DNA of 64,000 nucleotides, taken from contig BEWT01000003.1 in the NCBI GenBank assembly GCA_003116855.1, positions 1-64,000 of the forward strand, read 5' to 3'. Every line of letters starts with the position of its first letter. Positions within the stretch are counted from its first letter, which is position 1. Of the stretch, positions 1 to 9,198 are shown one piece after another. A model generated the notes under the pieces. The model made no database searches and was not told the DNA's origin. It saw only the letters and a list, made by a program, of their open reading frames with translations. The stretch is from Desulfurococcaceae archaeon AG1. GTDB lineage: Archaea > Thermoproteota > Thermoprotei_A > Sulfolobales > AG1. The position numbers were made by a program, and so were the translations under genes.

Positions 1-703
1 AAGAGCAGGCTGGGCTTCTCATGGGGCTGGGGTGGGGCGGGTTAACATATCCTCCTAAACCTACTTCTCTCTCTATATTGTAGTAGTTGTTACCAAGCTT
101 CACAAGGATCGACAAGCTATACCTACCATAAACACTAGGTCTATCTAGATCCAGCCTCAGCGACATTGTGATCGACTGTTCCTCTACAGAGGATATGTTA
201 TAGCTGTGCGAGACAATCCTTACGGGGAGGGGTATCCTGGCAAGGCATCTCTCCTCATCAACGCCATAAACCCACGAAGACCCGTTCCAAGCATATGGGA
301 ATGGGAGAGGGGTGAGCGTAACCCTTACAAGAGAGAGATCCCTAGCCTCGCTCAAATTACCACCTATATTTAGCCTTATGGTGAGATATATCTTTCCATC
401 CCCCTCCAAGATCCTGAGAAGCTCTGCCCCCACGATCACCGCATACCCGCGATAAATAGTTGGAGGAGATGGTAATGGTGAGGGGGCTGCTCCCTCGATC
501 TGTTGTGAAGCCCTGCTGATCTCGTGCTGAATACTCAGAGGTATTGTTATCTCTCTAGAGATGTTGAGAGCCTGTGTAGCATTTGCAATCTCTCCTAGGG
601 GTTGTTTCTGGTATGGGTAGAGGTAGAGTATCGAGTAGCTCACCGTCACACCGAGGATCAAGGCTATTGCTATCATTACAAGCAATGCTCTGTCCAAAAA
701 CAC
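1..703 (-). CDS. Membrane-anchored exported protein, C-terminus cut by window edge
   Basis: An uninterrupted frame reads leftward from a GTG at 703 and leaves the window at position 1, so only about the first 234 residues are seen. Residues 5-27 form one hydrophobic segment (begins FLDRALLVMIAIALILG), followed by a polar extracellular-type region with several N-x-S/T sites and a proline-rich stretch near residue 70. The start is preceded by a GGGGT-like ribosome site. I recognise no domain. The N-terminus could be an uncleaved anchor or a pilin-like signal. It is separated by about 80 bp from the M50 protease on the same strand. Function unknown. Confidence 0.6.
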   Translation of the reverse strand, partial: MFLDRALLVMIAIALILGVTVSYSILYLYPYQKQPLGEIANATQALNISREITIPLSIQHEISRASQQIEGAAPSPLPSPPTIYRGYAVIVGAELLRILEGDGKIYLTIRLNIGGNLSEARDLSLVRVTLTPLPFPYAWNGSSWVYGVDEERCLARIPLPVRIVSHSYNISSVEEQSITMSLRLDLDRPSVYGRYSLSILVKLGNNYYNIEREVGLGGYVNPPHPSPMRSPACS

Positions 704-784
704 TACCCCTACTAAATACCAGCGGATAAATATTAGTATATGTTTTTCACGCCGCGTTCAAATAATTGAATATTCACCAGGTAT

Positions 785-1441
785 CTATAGCACTAATAGT
801 ATCAACGCCATTATCGATATGGCTAGGTAGATGAGCGGGTTCCACCTAGCAACCTTATAGCCGTCGAGAGGGGGTATTGGTAGTAAGTTAAACACTGCTA
901 GCACTGCATTGACATACTTGATAGCGTAGAAGACAGTATAGAGACCCGGTAGTGGTATTAGAATAGCCAGCCTCATCCCAATAATCCCTATGATCGAGAG
1001 GATTATGTTTGATATAGGACCGACAGCAGCTATCAACCCCTCACTGGTTGTACCGCCGAAGAGGGTTCTCGTACCCCAGTAGCTACACCTAATACCAACA
1101 TACCCTGGGGCTGCTATCACGAAAGGAAGCCTTGCGCCTAGAAAGTAGGCTAGGGATGCGAATAAACCGAAAACAGTGGTTATGAGAAGACCCAGCGAGG
1201 ATATGGTGAACCTAGCTTGACATCCTCTGGCTAGTGCTACATATTTATGTGCAAGCTCGTGGATGAAGAAGCCCAGGGATATCGCTATTAGATATGCTGG
1301 TATAGCTCCATACTGGATCATGGATTTTATGTCTGAGAAGCCGTTGAAAACAGTCATCAGGGCTGCTAGAGCTAATCCCCATGATAGCGATTCTGAGAGC
1401 CACACCGGATCCCTGAGCCTCAGCATGAGAACCAAATCCAC
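785..1441 (-). CDS. Site-2-protease-like M50 membrane metalloprotease
   Basis: A 218-residue multi-spanning membrane protein. The zinc motif HELAH is at residues 61-65 inside a membrane segment, and the third ligand motif NLLPIPPLDG puts an aspartate near residue 193. Together these define the M50 (S2P) family, which cuts substrates within the membrane. The protein is short, with no PDZ or CBS domain. The start is GTG at 1441, with an A/T-rich TATA element about 25 bp upstream (1460-1472), so a leaderless start is likely; ATG at 1426 is an alternative. It is divergent from the kinase-like gene. Substrate unknown. Confidence 0.85.
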   Translation of the reverse strand: MDLVLMLRLRDPVWLSESLSWGLALAALMTVFNGFSDIKSMIQYGAIPAYLIAISLGFFIHELAHKYVALARGCQARFTISSLGLLITTVFGLFASLAYFLGARLPFVIAAPGYVGIRCSYWGTRTLFGGTTSEGLIAAVGPISNIILSIIGIIGMRLAILIPLPGLYTVFYAIKYVNAVLAVFNLLPIPPLDGYKVARWNPLIYLAISIMALILLVL

Positions 1442-1457
1442 AGGTAGATGTGCTAGG

Positions 1458-1472
1458 GATAATATATTTTAT
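1458..1472. promoter_or_regulatory. Probable bidirectional TATA region
   Basis: The A/T-rich block GATAATATATTTTATT lies between two divergent genes. On the minus strand it is about 25 bp from the GTG of the M50 protease. On the plus strand it would start transcription near 1490, giving a leader of about 40 nt for the kinase-like gene. Inferred from spacing only. Confidence 0.4.
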
Positions 1473-1530
1473 TCCAGATTATTATTTCTCGTTTAATCAG
1501 CCCAGGATCTATATTATCGCTGGGGAGCGT

Positions 1531-2244
1531 ATGATACCGCTTGAGCCAGGGTCTATATGCACTAAGGATCTACAGCCAAGCTGCGAATCTATAGTGGAGA
1601 GGGTTAGAACGCTTGGCTACGACATCATCATCCCGGGATCCAGGGGGGTTATGTGGATTGGGGAGGGGTTCTCCTCAAGGGTTTTTCTAATTGCTAAAAG
1701 CGATGATTCTATGGCAGCCCTCAAGATCAGGAGATCTTTCTCTAAGGTTAACACCCTCGAGCACGAGGCATATATACTCAAGATCCTTAGGGGATGCTCT
1801 GTCCAGCCCCGTCTATTCGATCATAGCAACGATCACCTATTGATCGAGTATATCCAGGGCATAAGTCTTGGAAAACTACTCAAGATCCACGAGATGGGGA
1901 GGATCGGTGAGGAGTATCTCAGAACAGCTGTGGCGAGCGCCATAAGATCTCTCTACGAGCTAGACCTCCACGGAGTAGATCATAAGGAGATAGCGGATCC
2001 AAGAAAGCATATCATATACCACCAGGGATCTCCGCACAGGGCTAGGATCATAGATTTTGAATCAGCATCCCTAAAAGAGAGGGCTAACAATATACCAAGA
2101 TTCGTTGGCGGCTTCCTACTAAGAAGGCTTAAATGGATGCTGAGAGATCCTGGGGAGGGTGTGAGAAACCTTATGAGGATCTATAAGGCCGAGCCTGACC
2201 AGAGGGAGGAGATCGTCAGAGATCTCGAGAGAGCAATAATCTAG
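1531..2244 (+). CDS. Archaeal protein-kinase-like protein (COG2112 type)
   Basis: About 237 residues. It has a glycine-rich nucleotide loop (GEGFSSRVFL), a following lysine (AALKIRR), a catalytic-loop-like segment (DHKEIADPRKHI) and IIDFESA in the place of the DFG metal motif. This matches the small archaeal Ser/Thr kinase-like family related to RIO and lipopolysaccharide kinases. I chose ATG 1531 because GGGGAG sits just before it; an upstream in-frame start at 1450 would overlap the promoter. Substrate unknown. The DFE in place of DFG is seen in some atypical kinases, so activity is plausible but unproven. Confidence 0.7.
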   Translation: MIPLEPGSICTKDLQPSCESIVERVRTLGYDIIIPGSRGVMWIGEGFSSRVFLIAKSDDSMAALKIRRSFSKVNTLEHEAYILKILRGCSVQPRLFDHSNDHLLIEYIQGISLGKLLKIHEMGRIGEEYLRTAVASAIRSLYELDLHGVDHKEIADPRKHIIYHQGSPHRARIIDFESASLKERANNIPRFVGGFLLRRLKWMLRDPGEGVRNLMRIYKAEPDQREEIVRDLERAII

Positions 2245-2256
2245 AGAAGATCAGGC

Positions 2257-2484
2257 TCACAGGAGCCCTGAGGCTTTCTTTAAAATCTTTCTCAACTCCC
2301 CCCTCTTAACTATAATCACATCGTTAATACCAGGAGCACCTAGCTCTCTACCACATTTAGGGCATTTCGAGGAAACCCTACCCCTAAGCTCCGACGGTGT
2401 GGGGAGCCCGAAGCTATCCTGCCCAACCCTGTTGAAGATATAGATAACCTCATCACAACCCCTACAAACATAAAGCACAGCCAA
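2257..2484 (-). CDS. Small zinc-ribbon protein
   Basis: 75 residues. Two knuckles, CRGC near residues 7-10 and CPKC near residues 41-44, would bind one zinc ion as a ribbon. The C-terminus is basic (RGELRKILKKASG). It ends 12 bp from the stop of the convergent kinase-like gene. No enzymatic residues are seen. An RNA-, DNA- or protein-binding role is possible, but I do not recognise the family. Confidence 0.6.
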   Translation of the reverse strand: MAVLYVCRGCDEVIYIFNRVGQDSFGLPTPSELRGRVSSKCPKCGRELGAPGINDVIIVKRGELRKILKKASGLL

Positions 2485-2726
2485 AGAGAGACACCAGCAA
2501 TATAATGAAATAGAGATCCCTATAATACCAAGTACCCTAATAATACCAAGGGCAAGCCACAGGAGTAATCGTAATACCTTCTTCGCGAATTATAACCATG
2601 CCTGGGTAGGGGCTTAACAATTATTATTAGTGGTATATAGAAACGCCTTAGCAACTGTATAGCTATTAAGGAGTGAGAAGGGTTTTAAAACGCTTGATAG
2701 ATCAGCAATAGTGAGGGTAGGTAGGA

Positions 2727-3710
2727 CTAGCAACACGAAAGGCTCTTGAGATACCCTTTAAATGGGATCTCTTTCCCAGCACCCTTGCTAACGGCTCTCC
2801 TGTATATAAGGCTTGCAAGAGCAAGATCCCATAGGGCTATTCCGTGGGACTTGAAAACCGTTATCTCCTCCCAAGACCTTCTAGAGATCCTTCCTAGAAC
2901 CACTTCCCATAGCTCATATACACGATCCCAGGATATCGTGTTAGCCTTCACCGCGGCTAGGAGATCCCCGGATTCTATCATAGCCTGTTCCTTAGAGTCT
3001 GTTACAACTATAGATGCTCTTTCAAAAACCTCTGGATAGGCCTCTGATCTCGATGGATGGTTAGAACCCACTAGGTTTATATGGACACCCTCCTGGATCC
3101 ACTCGGCCTTTAAGAAAGGTTCTTTCGAGTTTGTCACAGTCACGATCACATCGGCCTTGCATGCTTCTTCATAGCTCCCCACGCTATATGCGTTGAAACC
3201 CTTCTCCCTTAGCTCGCTAGCCATTCTAGATGCGTTCTCAGGATTCCTCGAATAGATCTTGATCTCCTTTACCCCCAATACCGAGGCTATGCCGAGGGCC
3301 TGGGTTCTTGCCTGTCTCCCAGAACCTATGATCCCAAGGATCTTTGATGATTCTTTGGCTAGGTATTTCGTGGCAACAGCGCTTGCAGCCCCTGTTCTGA
3401 GTCTTCCGAGAGCGTCAGCCTCTATCATTGCTAGAAGCTCTCCTGAGGAGTTATCGAATAGGAGGACAACGAAGTTCGTCTTATCTCTCGTAGATATATA
3501 TGCTTTAAGCCCTGAGACGCCGTGATCCTCTGAAGCGGCTGCCATTATGTGGAGGACCGAGGATCCCGTATAGATCCTCCTCCTAGGGAGGAGATACGCC
3601 CTCCCAAGACCCTGGAGCCTAGTGATCTCCTCAACAGCCTCTATAGCATCTTTTATAGATACTAGCGAGAGCACCTCATCCTCACTGATCACTAGAACCA
3701 TTCTAGACAC
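2727..3710 (-). CDS. Ornithine cyclodeaminase / mu-crystallin family protein
   Basis: 327 residues, the usual length for the OCD/mu-crystallin family of NAD(P)-dependent imine reductases, alanine dehydrogenases and ornithine cyclodeaminases. The Rossmann motif GIIGSGRQARTQ lies near the middle, followed by KIYSRNPENA, which is diagnostic of the family. The N-terminal half has the family features RRRIYTG and HIMAAASED. It starts directly after the stop of the Nudix gene, so the two are co-transcribed. Members differ in substrate (ornithine, alanine, cyclic imino acids), and sequence alone does not decide. Confidence 0.85.
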   Translation of the reverse strand: MSRMVLVISEDEVLSLVSIKDAIEAVEEITRLQGLGRAYLLPRRRIYTGSSVLHIMAAASEDHGVSGLKAYISTRDKTNFVVLLFDNSSGELLAMIEADALGRLRTGAASAVATKYLAKESSKILGIIGSGRQARTQALGIASVLGVKEIKIYSRNPENASRMASELREKGFNAYSVGSYEEACKADVIVTVTNSKEPFLKAEWIQEGVHINLVGSNHPSRSEAYPEVFERASIVVTDSKEQAMIESGDLLAAVKANTISWDRVYELWEVVLGRISRRSWEEITVFKSHGIALWDLALASLIYRRAVSKGAGKEIPFKGYLKSLSCC

Positions 3711-4310
3711 CTATGCTGATTCCTTGACAAGGGATATATAGTATAGTAGCGATGCTATTGTTTTCGCATCAACCACAACGCCCTTTCTGATCATCTCGAT
3801 GGCATCGTCTATGCCCATTCTAACGATCTCGATCATCTCGTCTTCCTGATGATCCTCTCCCACATAAACAAGATCCCTTGCTAAGAATACATAGAGCATC
3901 TCGGTAGAGATCCCGGGGGAGCTATACATCTTGAAGAGAAACCTGATCTCCCCAGCCCTATACCCAGTCTCCTCTAGAAGTTCTCTAGCAGCAGCATCCC
4001 TAGGATCCTCACCAGCCTCAAGAGTCCCCGCGGGGAGCTCTAGTATCCATCCCTGAGGCCCTGGCCTGTATTGCTTAAGCATTATGATCTCGTGATCACT
4101 TATTAGGGGTATTATAACCACAGCCCCCGGATGGATCAATAGATCCCTAACGATCACCCTATCAACAAAATCTATCTTAGACAGTGCAAAAGCAAACCTC
4201 TTACCCTTGCATAGTAGCTCGTAGGATATAGATCTAGGCGTTCTCTGCTTCTCCACACGATTCACCGTTTGTCCCTGGATATTCATTCCAATCATTTTAT
4301 ATTTGTTCAT
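3711..4310 (-). CDS. Nudix hydrolase, ADP-ribose pyrophosphatase-like
   Basis: The Nudix box is intact: G in GTLEAGED, then REL and EE in AARELLEETG, then G. The surrounding sequence (LKQYRPGPQGWILELPAGTL) is typical of ADP-ribose and nucleoside-diphosphate-sugar pyrophosphatases. The C-terminal E-rich segment (GEDHQEDEMIE) fits the second metal site of that group. Several ATGs are possible at 4337, 4316, 4310, 4295 and 4286. I use 4310 because the longer forms would overlap the 5' end of the plus-strand RNA gene. It is the first gene of a two-gene unit with the OCD homologue. Confidence 0.85.
   Translation of the reverse strand: MNKYKMIGMNIQGQTVNRVEKQRTPRSISYELLCKGKRFAFALSKIDFVDRVIVRDLLIHPGAVVIIPLISDHEIIMLKQYRPGPQGWILELPAGTLEAGEDPRDAAARELLEETGYRAGEIRFLFKMYSSPGISTEMLYVFLARDLVYVGEDHQEDEMIEIVRMGIDDAIEMIRKGVVVDAKTIASLLYYISLVKESA
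4295..4302 (+). promoter_or_regulatory. TATA box of the structured RNA gene
   Basis: TTTTATAT is centred about 23-25 bp upstream of 4322, exactly where the folded RNA begins with GGGAC. It overlaps the start region of the minus-strand Nudix gene, so the two transcription units may interfere. Confidence 0.55.
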
Positions 4311-4321
4311 GGTCATATCCA

Positions 4322-4548
4322 GGGACTTCCACCTCAACCCGCAGGGGTCTCTGCCCCTGTGGGGTCATGGGCGGCCGTCGAGCCAAACGGCACGTGGCTC
4401 CCATCTAGCTTTGCCCCGGATGGCTTGGAGCGCTGCTCCCATCGCCACCCGAGACCTGTGTGGGGAGACCCACACCAGAAGCAATCTCTTCCAGAGCTTA
4501 TAAATACCCTGGGTATCGGTGAGGAGCAGTCTTCGGACATGCTGTCCC
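4322..4548 (+). ncRNA. GC-rich structured RNA of unassigned family
   Basis: This stretch is far more GC-rich than its surroundings, as stable RNAs are in thermophiles. It folds on the plus strand. The ends pair (4322-4326 with 4544-4548). Just inside, 4332-4336 pairs with 4520-4524, and 4525-4543 is a hairpin with a UUCG loop. The last two helices abut the end helix with no linker, making a three-way junction. Inside are a 10-bp hairpin (4338-4347/4354-4363) with one G-U pair, a hairpin at 4367-4404, one at 4419-4443, and a 7-bp hairpin (4458-4475) with a GAGA (GNRA) loop. The G-U pair, UUCG and GNRA all favour the plus strand. I cannot match it to SRP RNA (no GGAAG/AGCAG helix 8), RNase P RNA, 5S or tRNA. 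Confidence 0.65.
4498..4509 (-). promoter_or_regulatory. Possible minus-strand TATA inside the RNA gene
   Basis: The minus strand reads GGTATTTATAAG, a fair TATA box. If used, it would produce a Nudix transcript with a leader of about 165 nt complementary to most of the plus-strand RNA. No other A/T-rich element lies close upstream of the Nudix start. The alternative is that the structured region is itself the Nudix leader, but the tetraloops argue against that. Confidence 0.3.
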
Positions 4549-4597
4549 CAATGCTTATGAACATCTCTAAAACCCATCAATCCTCTCCATGTATATC

Positions 4598-4607
4598 AAA
4601 AAGAAAA
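4598..4607 (-). terminator. T-rich terminator of deoxyhypusine synthase
   Basis: On the minus strand a TTTTCTTTTT run follows the stop at 4617 by about 10 nt, the usual archaeal intrinsic terminator form. Confidence 0.5.
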
Positions 4608-4616
4608 CGGCCCAGG

Positions 4617-5645
<1,029 letters not shown>

Positions 5646-5726
5646 TTAAGATAGATAACAACAAGCCCTGCAACCCTGCTTCGGAACTTTATATTAAAGA
5701 TCTGTTAGAGCTGCTGGGTTAAAAAA

Positions 5727-6692
5727 CTAAATAGCGCCCTCCTTGAAAATCCTGTTCCTGAGCACCCCTATGTTCTCGATATATGCTTCAACGATATCGC
5801 CGTGTTTTAAGAACCTGCCTGTTGCCAAGCCAACGCCCGAGGGCGTTCCAGTCGCTATTATATCTCCCGGCTTCAGTGTTATCCCGTCTGAGATGAACTC
5901 TATTATCCTGTCTATCTTGAATATCATGTCATTAGTGTTTCCATCCTGCCTGGTCTCTCCATTTACTTTCAGGCTTAGTCTGAGGTTCTGTGGATCCTGG
6001 ATCTCGTCCTTAGTAACGATCCACGGGCCCATAGGGGCAGCCGTATCCATGCCCTTACCATGCAACCATCTCAAACCATATGGACCCTGCCTCTCGGGTC
6101 CTTCAGCCATCTGTTTATCCCTATAGCTTATGTCGTTGAAAACCGTGTAGCCGAAGACATACTCGTAAGCCCTGGATCTCTCTATATACTTGCCCCTCCT
6201 ACCGATAATAACCGCGAGCTCTACCTCGTGGTCTACCTTCTCAGAGGATCTCGGTATGAGGACGGGTCTCTCATGACCCGTAAGAGAGCTGAGAGGTTTT
6301 TGAAAGACATAAGGCTCGCTAGGGGGTTTTCCGCCGATTTCTCTTGCGTGGGACATATAGTTAAGGGCTAGGCATAGGATCTTTTCCGGGCTGGTTATAG
6401 GGGGGTAGTAGTCGATCTCGTCGGGTTTATAGACATACCTAGAGATCGAAGGATTAGAGCTCTTCAGATCCCTCTCAAAATCCCCTGCAACTCTTTTGAG
6501 AAGGTTGAGGGCTATCTCGCCACCTTCTATTAATAGCTTTAGATCTGTGAACCAGCTTGGGGGAGAAGCATCGTAGAGCGCTATAAAGCTCTTCGCAACA
6601 TCAACCACATAACCGTTGATCAAGATACCGAGCCTCGGCGATTCAAAACCCCTTGGAGAGAACGTGAGGAGCCTCGTAACACACACCCTCAC
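5727..6692 (-). CDS. Fumarylacetoacetate hydrolase family protein
   Basis: 321 residues. The C-terminal two thirds is the FAH catalytic fold: ILCLALNYMSHAREIG, DHEVELAVIIGRRG (two metal-binding glutamates), FNDISYRDKQ (metal aspartate) and the closing GDIIATGTPSGVG. The family includes acylpyruvate hydrolases, 2-hydroxyhepta-2,4-diene-dioate isomerases and 2-keto-3-deoxy-sugar-acid dehydratases. An N-terminal domain of about 70 residues is present, as in many archaeal members. It follows the MDR dehydrogenase by 58 bp on the same strand, suggesting a shared degradation pathway. Exact substrate not readable. Confidence 0.85.
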   Translation of the reverse strand: MRVCVTRLLTFSPRGFESPRLGILINGYVVDVAKSFIALYDASPPSWFTDLKLLIEGGEIALNLLKRVAGDFERDLKSSNPSISRYVYKPDEIDYYPPITSPEKILCLALNYMSHAREIGGKPPSEPYVFQKPLSSLTGHERPVLIPRSSEKVDHEVELAVIIGRRGKYIERSRAYEYVFGYTVFNDISYRDKQMAEGPERQGPYGLRWLHGKGMDTAAPMGPWIVTKDEIQDPQNLRLSLKVNGETRQDGNTNDMIFKIDRIIEFISDGITLKPGDIIATGTPSGVGLATGRFLKHGDIVEAYIENIGVLRNRIFKEGAI

Positions 6693-6750
6693 GGCTAGTC
6701 ATGGATTAGGGGTAATAAGTGTTTCGCTGTATCACTAGCTGTCCCCTCGA

Positions 6751-7800
6751 TCATGCTTTGGAGACATGGATCAGTGATTTGCCTAACAAGCTCCCTGCCT
6801 CGAGATCTCTGTGGGCCTCTGGGATCTCTTCGAACGAGTATACCTTGCTTATAATAGGTCTTATATATCCCTTCCTAACCATCTCCAGGGCTTCTATGAG
6901 CTCCCACCTATTACCCCCAGGGGTTCCTGTTATCATGATCCCCTTGAGATATGCCTTTCTAATAGTTAGCTTAACCTCGCTCCCAGCCATAACCCCTATG
7001 AGAACCATGCCTCCCCCTGGTTTCAACATATCTATCGAGGCTATCACAGAGTCTCCCCCAATGCTGTTTAGCACCGCATCTACGCCCTCGCCCTCTGTGA
7101 TCTCCATGACTCTTGAGACCACATCCTCCTCTCTATAGTTAACAACATGATCAGCCCCGATAGATCTTACAGCCTTACCTTTCTCCTCACTCCCCACAGC
7201 AGCTATAACCCTGGCTCCGAAGAGCCTTGCTATCTGAATAGCATATGTCCCCACACCACCACTCGCACCCCATATAAAGACTCTCTGACCAGCCCTCACC
7301 TTGAGAAGGGTTGCGAGAGACCTCCAGGCTGTTACAAGGGCCTGTGGGATAGCTCCAAGCTCTTCAGGTTTTGAAAAGCCACGAACCTTTACAAGGGATC
7401 TTGCTGGGAGTGCTATATACTCGGCATAGGATCCCCACCTGTTGAGACCAAGGATACGTCTCTCCCTGCAGAAATTCTCAAGCCCGATGCTGCAGTAATA
7501 ACACCTACCACAGCCGTAGATGAAATTAGCTATAACAGGATCCCCGATCTCGAAGCCCTCAACACCCTCACCGAGAGCCTCTATATAGCCGAAAACATCT
7601 CCCCCAAGTATGTGGGGAAGCCTCACCCTATACTCTGGATGCCCACTCCTAACCAGAAGATCCATTCTATTAATAGATGTCGATAAGACCTTAACGAGAA
7701 CCTCGCCCCTGCCAGGCTTCGGATCCCCTATCTCCTCTATCCTGAGAACCTCCGGCCCTCCAAAAGATCTCAGCACATATGCTCTCAACAACAACACCAC
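6751..7800 (-). CDS. Medium-chain dehydrogenase/reductase, structural zinc only
   Basis: About 349 residues with the MDR coenzyme fold (FIWGASGGVGTYAIQIA) and the four-cysteine structural zinc loop (CGRCYYCSIGLENFC). The catalytic zinc ligands seem absent: the usual GxCxTD is INRMDLL and the usual GHE is GGDVFG. This pattern fits reductases such as quinone or acryloyl-CoA reductases better than zinc alcohol dehydrogenases. GTG 7800 is taken as start because a TATA-like element lies about 25 bp upstream; ATG 7815 is also in frame. It is divergent from the solute-binding protein and upstream of the FAH gene. Confidence 0.8.
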   Translation of the reverse strand: MVLLLRAYVLRSFGGPEVLRIEEIGDPKPGRGEVLVKVLSTSINRMDLLVRSGHPEYRVRLPHILGGDVFGYIEALGEGVEGFEIGDPVIANFIYGCGRCYYCSIGLENFCRERRILGLNRWGSYAEYIALPARSLVKVRGFSKPEELGAIPQALVTAWRSLATLLKVRAGQRVFIWGASGGVGTYAIQIARLFGARVIAAVGSEEKGKAVRSIGADHVVNYREEDVVSRVMEITEGEGVDAVLNSIGGDSVIASIDMLKPGGGMVLIGVMAGSEVKLTIRKAYLKGIMITGTPGGNRWELIEALEMVRKGYIRPIISKVYSFEEIPEAHRDLEAGSLLGKSLIHVSKA

Positions 7801-7853
7801 ATTATAGGGATCCATAGTCCTAAAATGCTTTAGAAAGATGTTCCAAAAAAGCG

Positions 7854-7860
7854 ATTATAA
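7854..7860 (+). promoter_or_regulatory. TATA box of the solute-binding protein gene
   Basis: ATTATAA preceded by a purine-rich BRE-like AAAAAAGCG. Its centre is 25 bp from GTG 7882, so the mRNA is probably leaderless. Confidence 0.5.
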
Positions 7861-7881
7861 GCTAGCAGTACCATAGTCTAT

Positions 7882-9189
7882 GTGGGAAAACCATTGGTTT
7901 TTATGCCGAGAAGAACATTGATAGCCCTAGTGATAATAATCATTATAGCAACAGCCCTAGCAACATACTATGCCATCCAGACAACCCAGCCAGGCGGCGC
8001 AGCAGCACAAAAGGCTAAGGATGTTATAAAAATAGGATTCACAGTAGCCCTCTCAGGAGGCGGGGCTGCTTCAGGGATAGAGCAGCTCAGGGGTTATGAG
8101 ATCTGTAGGGATTGGATCAATAGCCAAGGGGGGCTATATATAAGGGAGTATGGGAAGAAGATACCGATCCAGCTTATATATTATGATGACAGCTCCGATC
8201 CTGCTAAAGCGAGATCCCTTTACGAGAAGCTAATCACAGAGGATAAAGTAGATCTCTTATGGGCCCCGTGGGGAACATCTATAGGATTAGCCGTGGTTCC
8301 TGTGCTTGATAAATATAACATACCGGTTATCCTCAACACCCACACGGTTAGCGAGAGTACTATAAAACAGCTGGGAACCAAAAATATTTTTGTGACCTTC
8401 AGCGATCATGAGAGTGTTGGCATGGCATTCGCCCTCTTTGTCAAGAAACTGCTAGCAGATCACAAAGATCTCAGAAGGATCGCTATAATATATGCTGAAA
8501 CCGATATGAGCGTTGGTCACTTCAGATGGACGAAAAAAGCCCTCGAGGATCAAGGGATCGGGGAGCTGGTATTCTATGGAAGCTACCCAGTAGCAGCAAC
8601 AGATGTAAGAGGCCTCCTCCTAAAGGTTAAAGAAGCCAATCCAGATATACTTATAGCCCATACATTTGCCGGGGACACGTTTGTAGTATTTGCACAGCTA
8701 AGAGAGCTCAATATAAACCCAAAGGTCCTCTTAATGGGTACAGCGGCTACAACCTCTGCCTTCTATACCAGGTTTGATAATAAGACCAAAGAGGGTACAA
8801 TAGCATGGACCACCTGGCACCCAAGCCTACACCCAGTGCTAAAGGAGTTCTTCGATACATATAGCAATAAGTACGGCTACACACCCTCCAACGGCCAGCT
8901 CGGGGTAGTTTTTCTAAGCTGCTTCATATTTAAGGAAGCCGTTGAGAAAGCAGGATCCCTCGACCCTAATAAGATCAGAGAGGTTCTCAATAACGAGAGC
9001 TTCGACACACCGTTTGGAAAGGTGAGGTTTAGAGACCAAATAATAGACCCCCCACTGATCCTCTTTATACAGTATCAAGACGGTCTAGCCCAGCCAGTCT
9101 TCATAGCCTCTGGAAGATACCCCGATACAAAGCCAGTGCAAATCGCAACCCTCGCTGATATTATATACCCCAAACCACAGTGGTCCTAG
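7882..9189 (+). CDS. Branched-chain amino-acid-type ABC solute-binding protein
   Basis: 435 residues. An N-terminal hydrophobic anchor (residues 11-30, LIALVIIIIIATALATYYA) and a short Gly/Ala/Gln linker precede a type I periplasmic-binding fold that begins KIGFTVALSGGGAASG. The binding-site region YYDDSSDPAKARSLYEKLI is typical of the LivJ/Peripla_BP_6 family. There is no lipobox cysteine, so it is held by its membrane helix. Start GTG 7882 fits the TATA spacing; ATG 7903 is the alternative. No permease or ATPase is adjacent; the Liv-type ones are at 46.7-48.6 kb and 61.8-64 kb. Ligand unknown. Confidence 0.85.
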   Translation: MGKPLVFMPRRTLIALVIIIIIATALATYYAIQTTQPGGAAAQKAKDVIKIGFTVALSGGGAASGIEQLRGYEICRDWINSQGGLYIREYGKKIPIQLIYYDDSSDPAKARSLYEKLITEDKVDLLWAPWGTSIGLAVVPVLDKYNIPVILNTHTVSESTIKQLGTKNIFVTFSDHESVGMAFALFVKKLLADHKDLRRIAIIYAETDMSVGHFRWTKKALEDQGIGELVFYGSYPVAATDVRGLLLKVKEANPDILIAHTFAGDTFVVFAQLRELNINPKVLLMGTAATTSAFYTRFDNKTKEGTIAWTTWHPSLHPVLKEFFDTYSNKYGYTPSNGQLGVVFLSCFIFKEAVEKAGSLDPNKIREVLNNESFDTPFGKVRFRDQIIDPPLILFIQYQDGLAQPVFIASGRYPDTKPVQIATLADIIYPKPQWS

Positions 9190-9198
9190 CAAAATCTG

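Noticed and set aside
4504-4516. Palindrome ATACCCTGGGTAT inside the RNA gene
   Set aside because: A hairpin would need a one-base loop; more likely chance or part of the inner pairing with the 5' ACCC.
4322-4548. Identity as SRP RNA or RNase P RNA
   Set aside because: No GGAAG tetraloop/AGCAG of SRP helix 8 and no GAGGAAAGUCC-type CR-I plus matching CR-V on the same strand in the right order; the GAGGTGGAAGTCCC on the minus strand lies at the wrong end.
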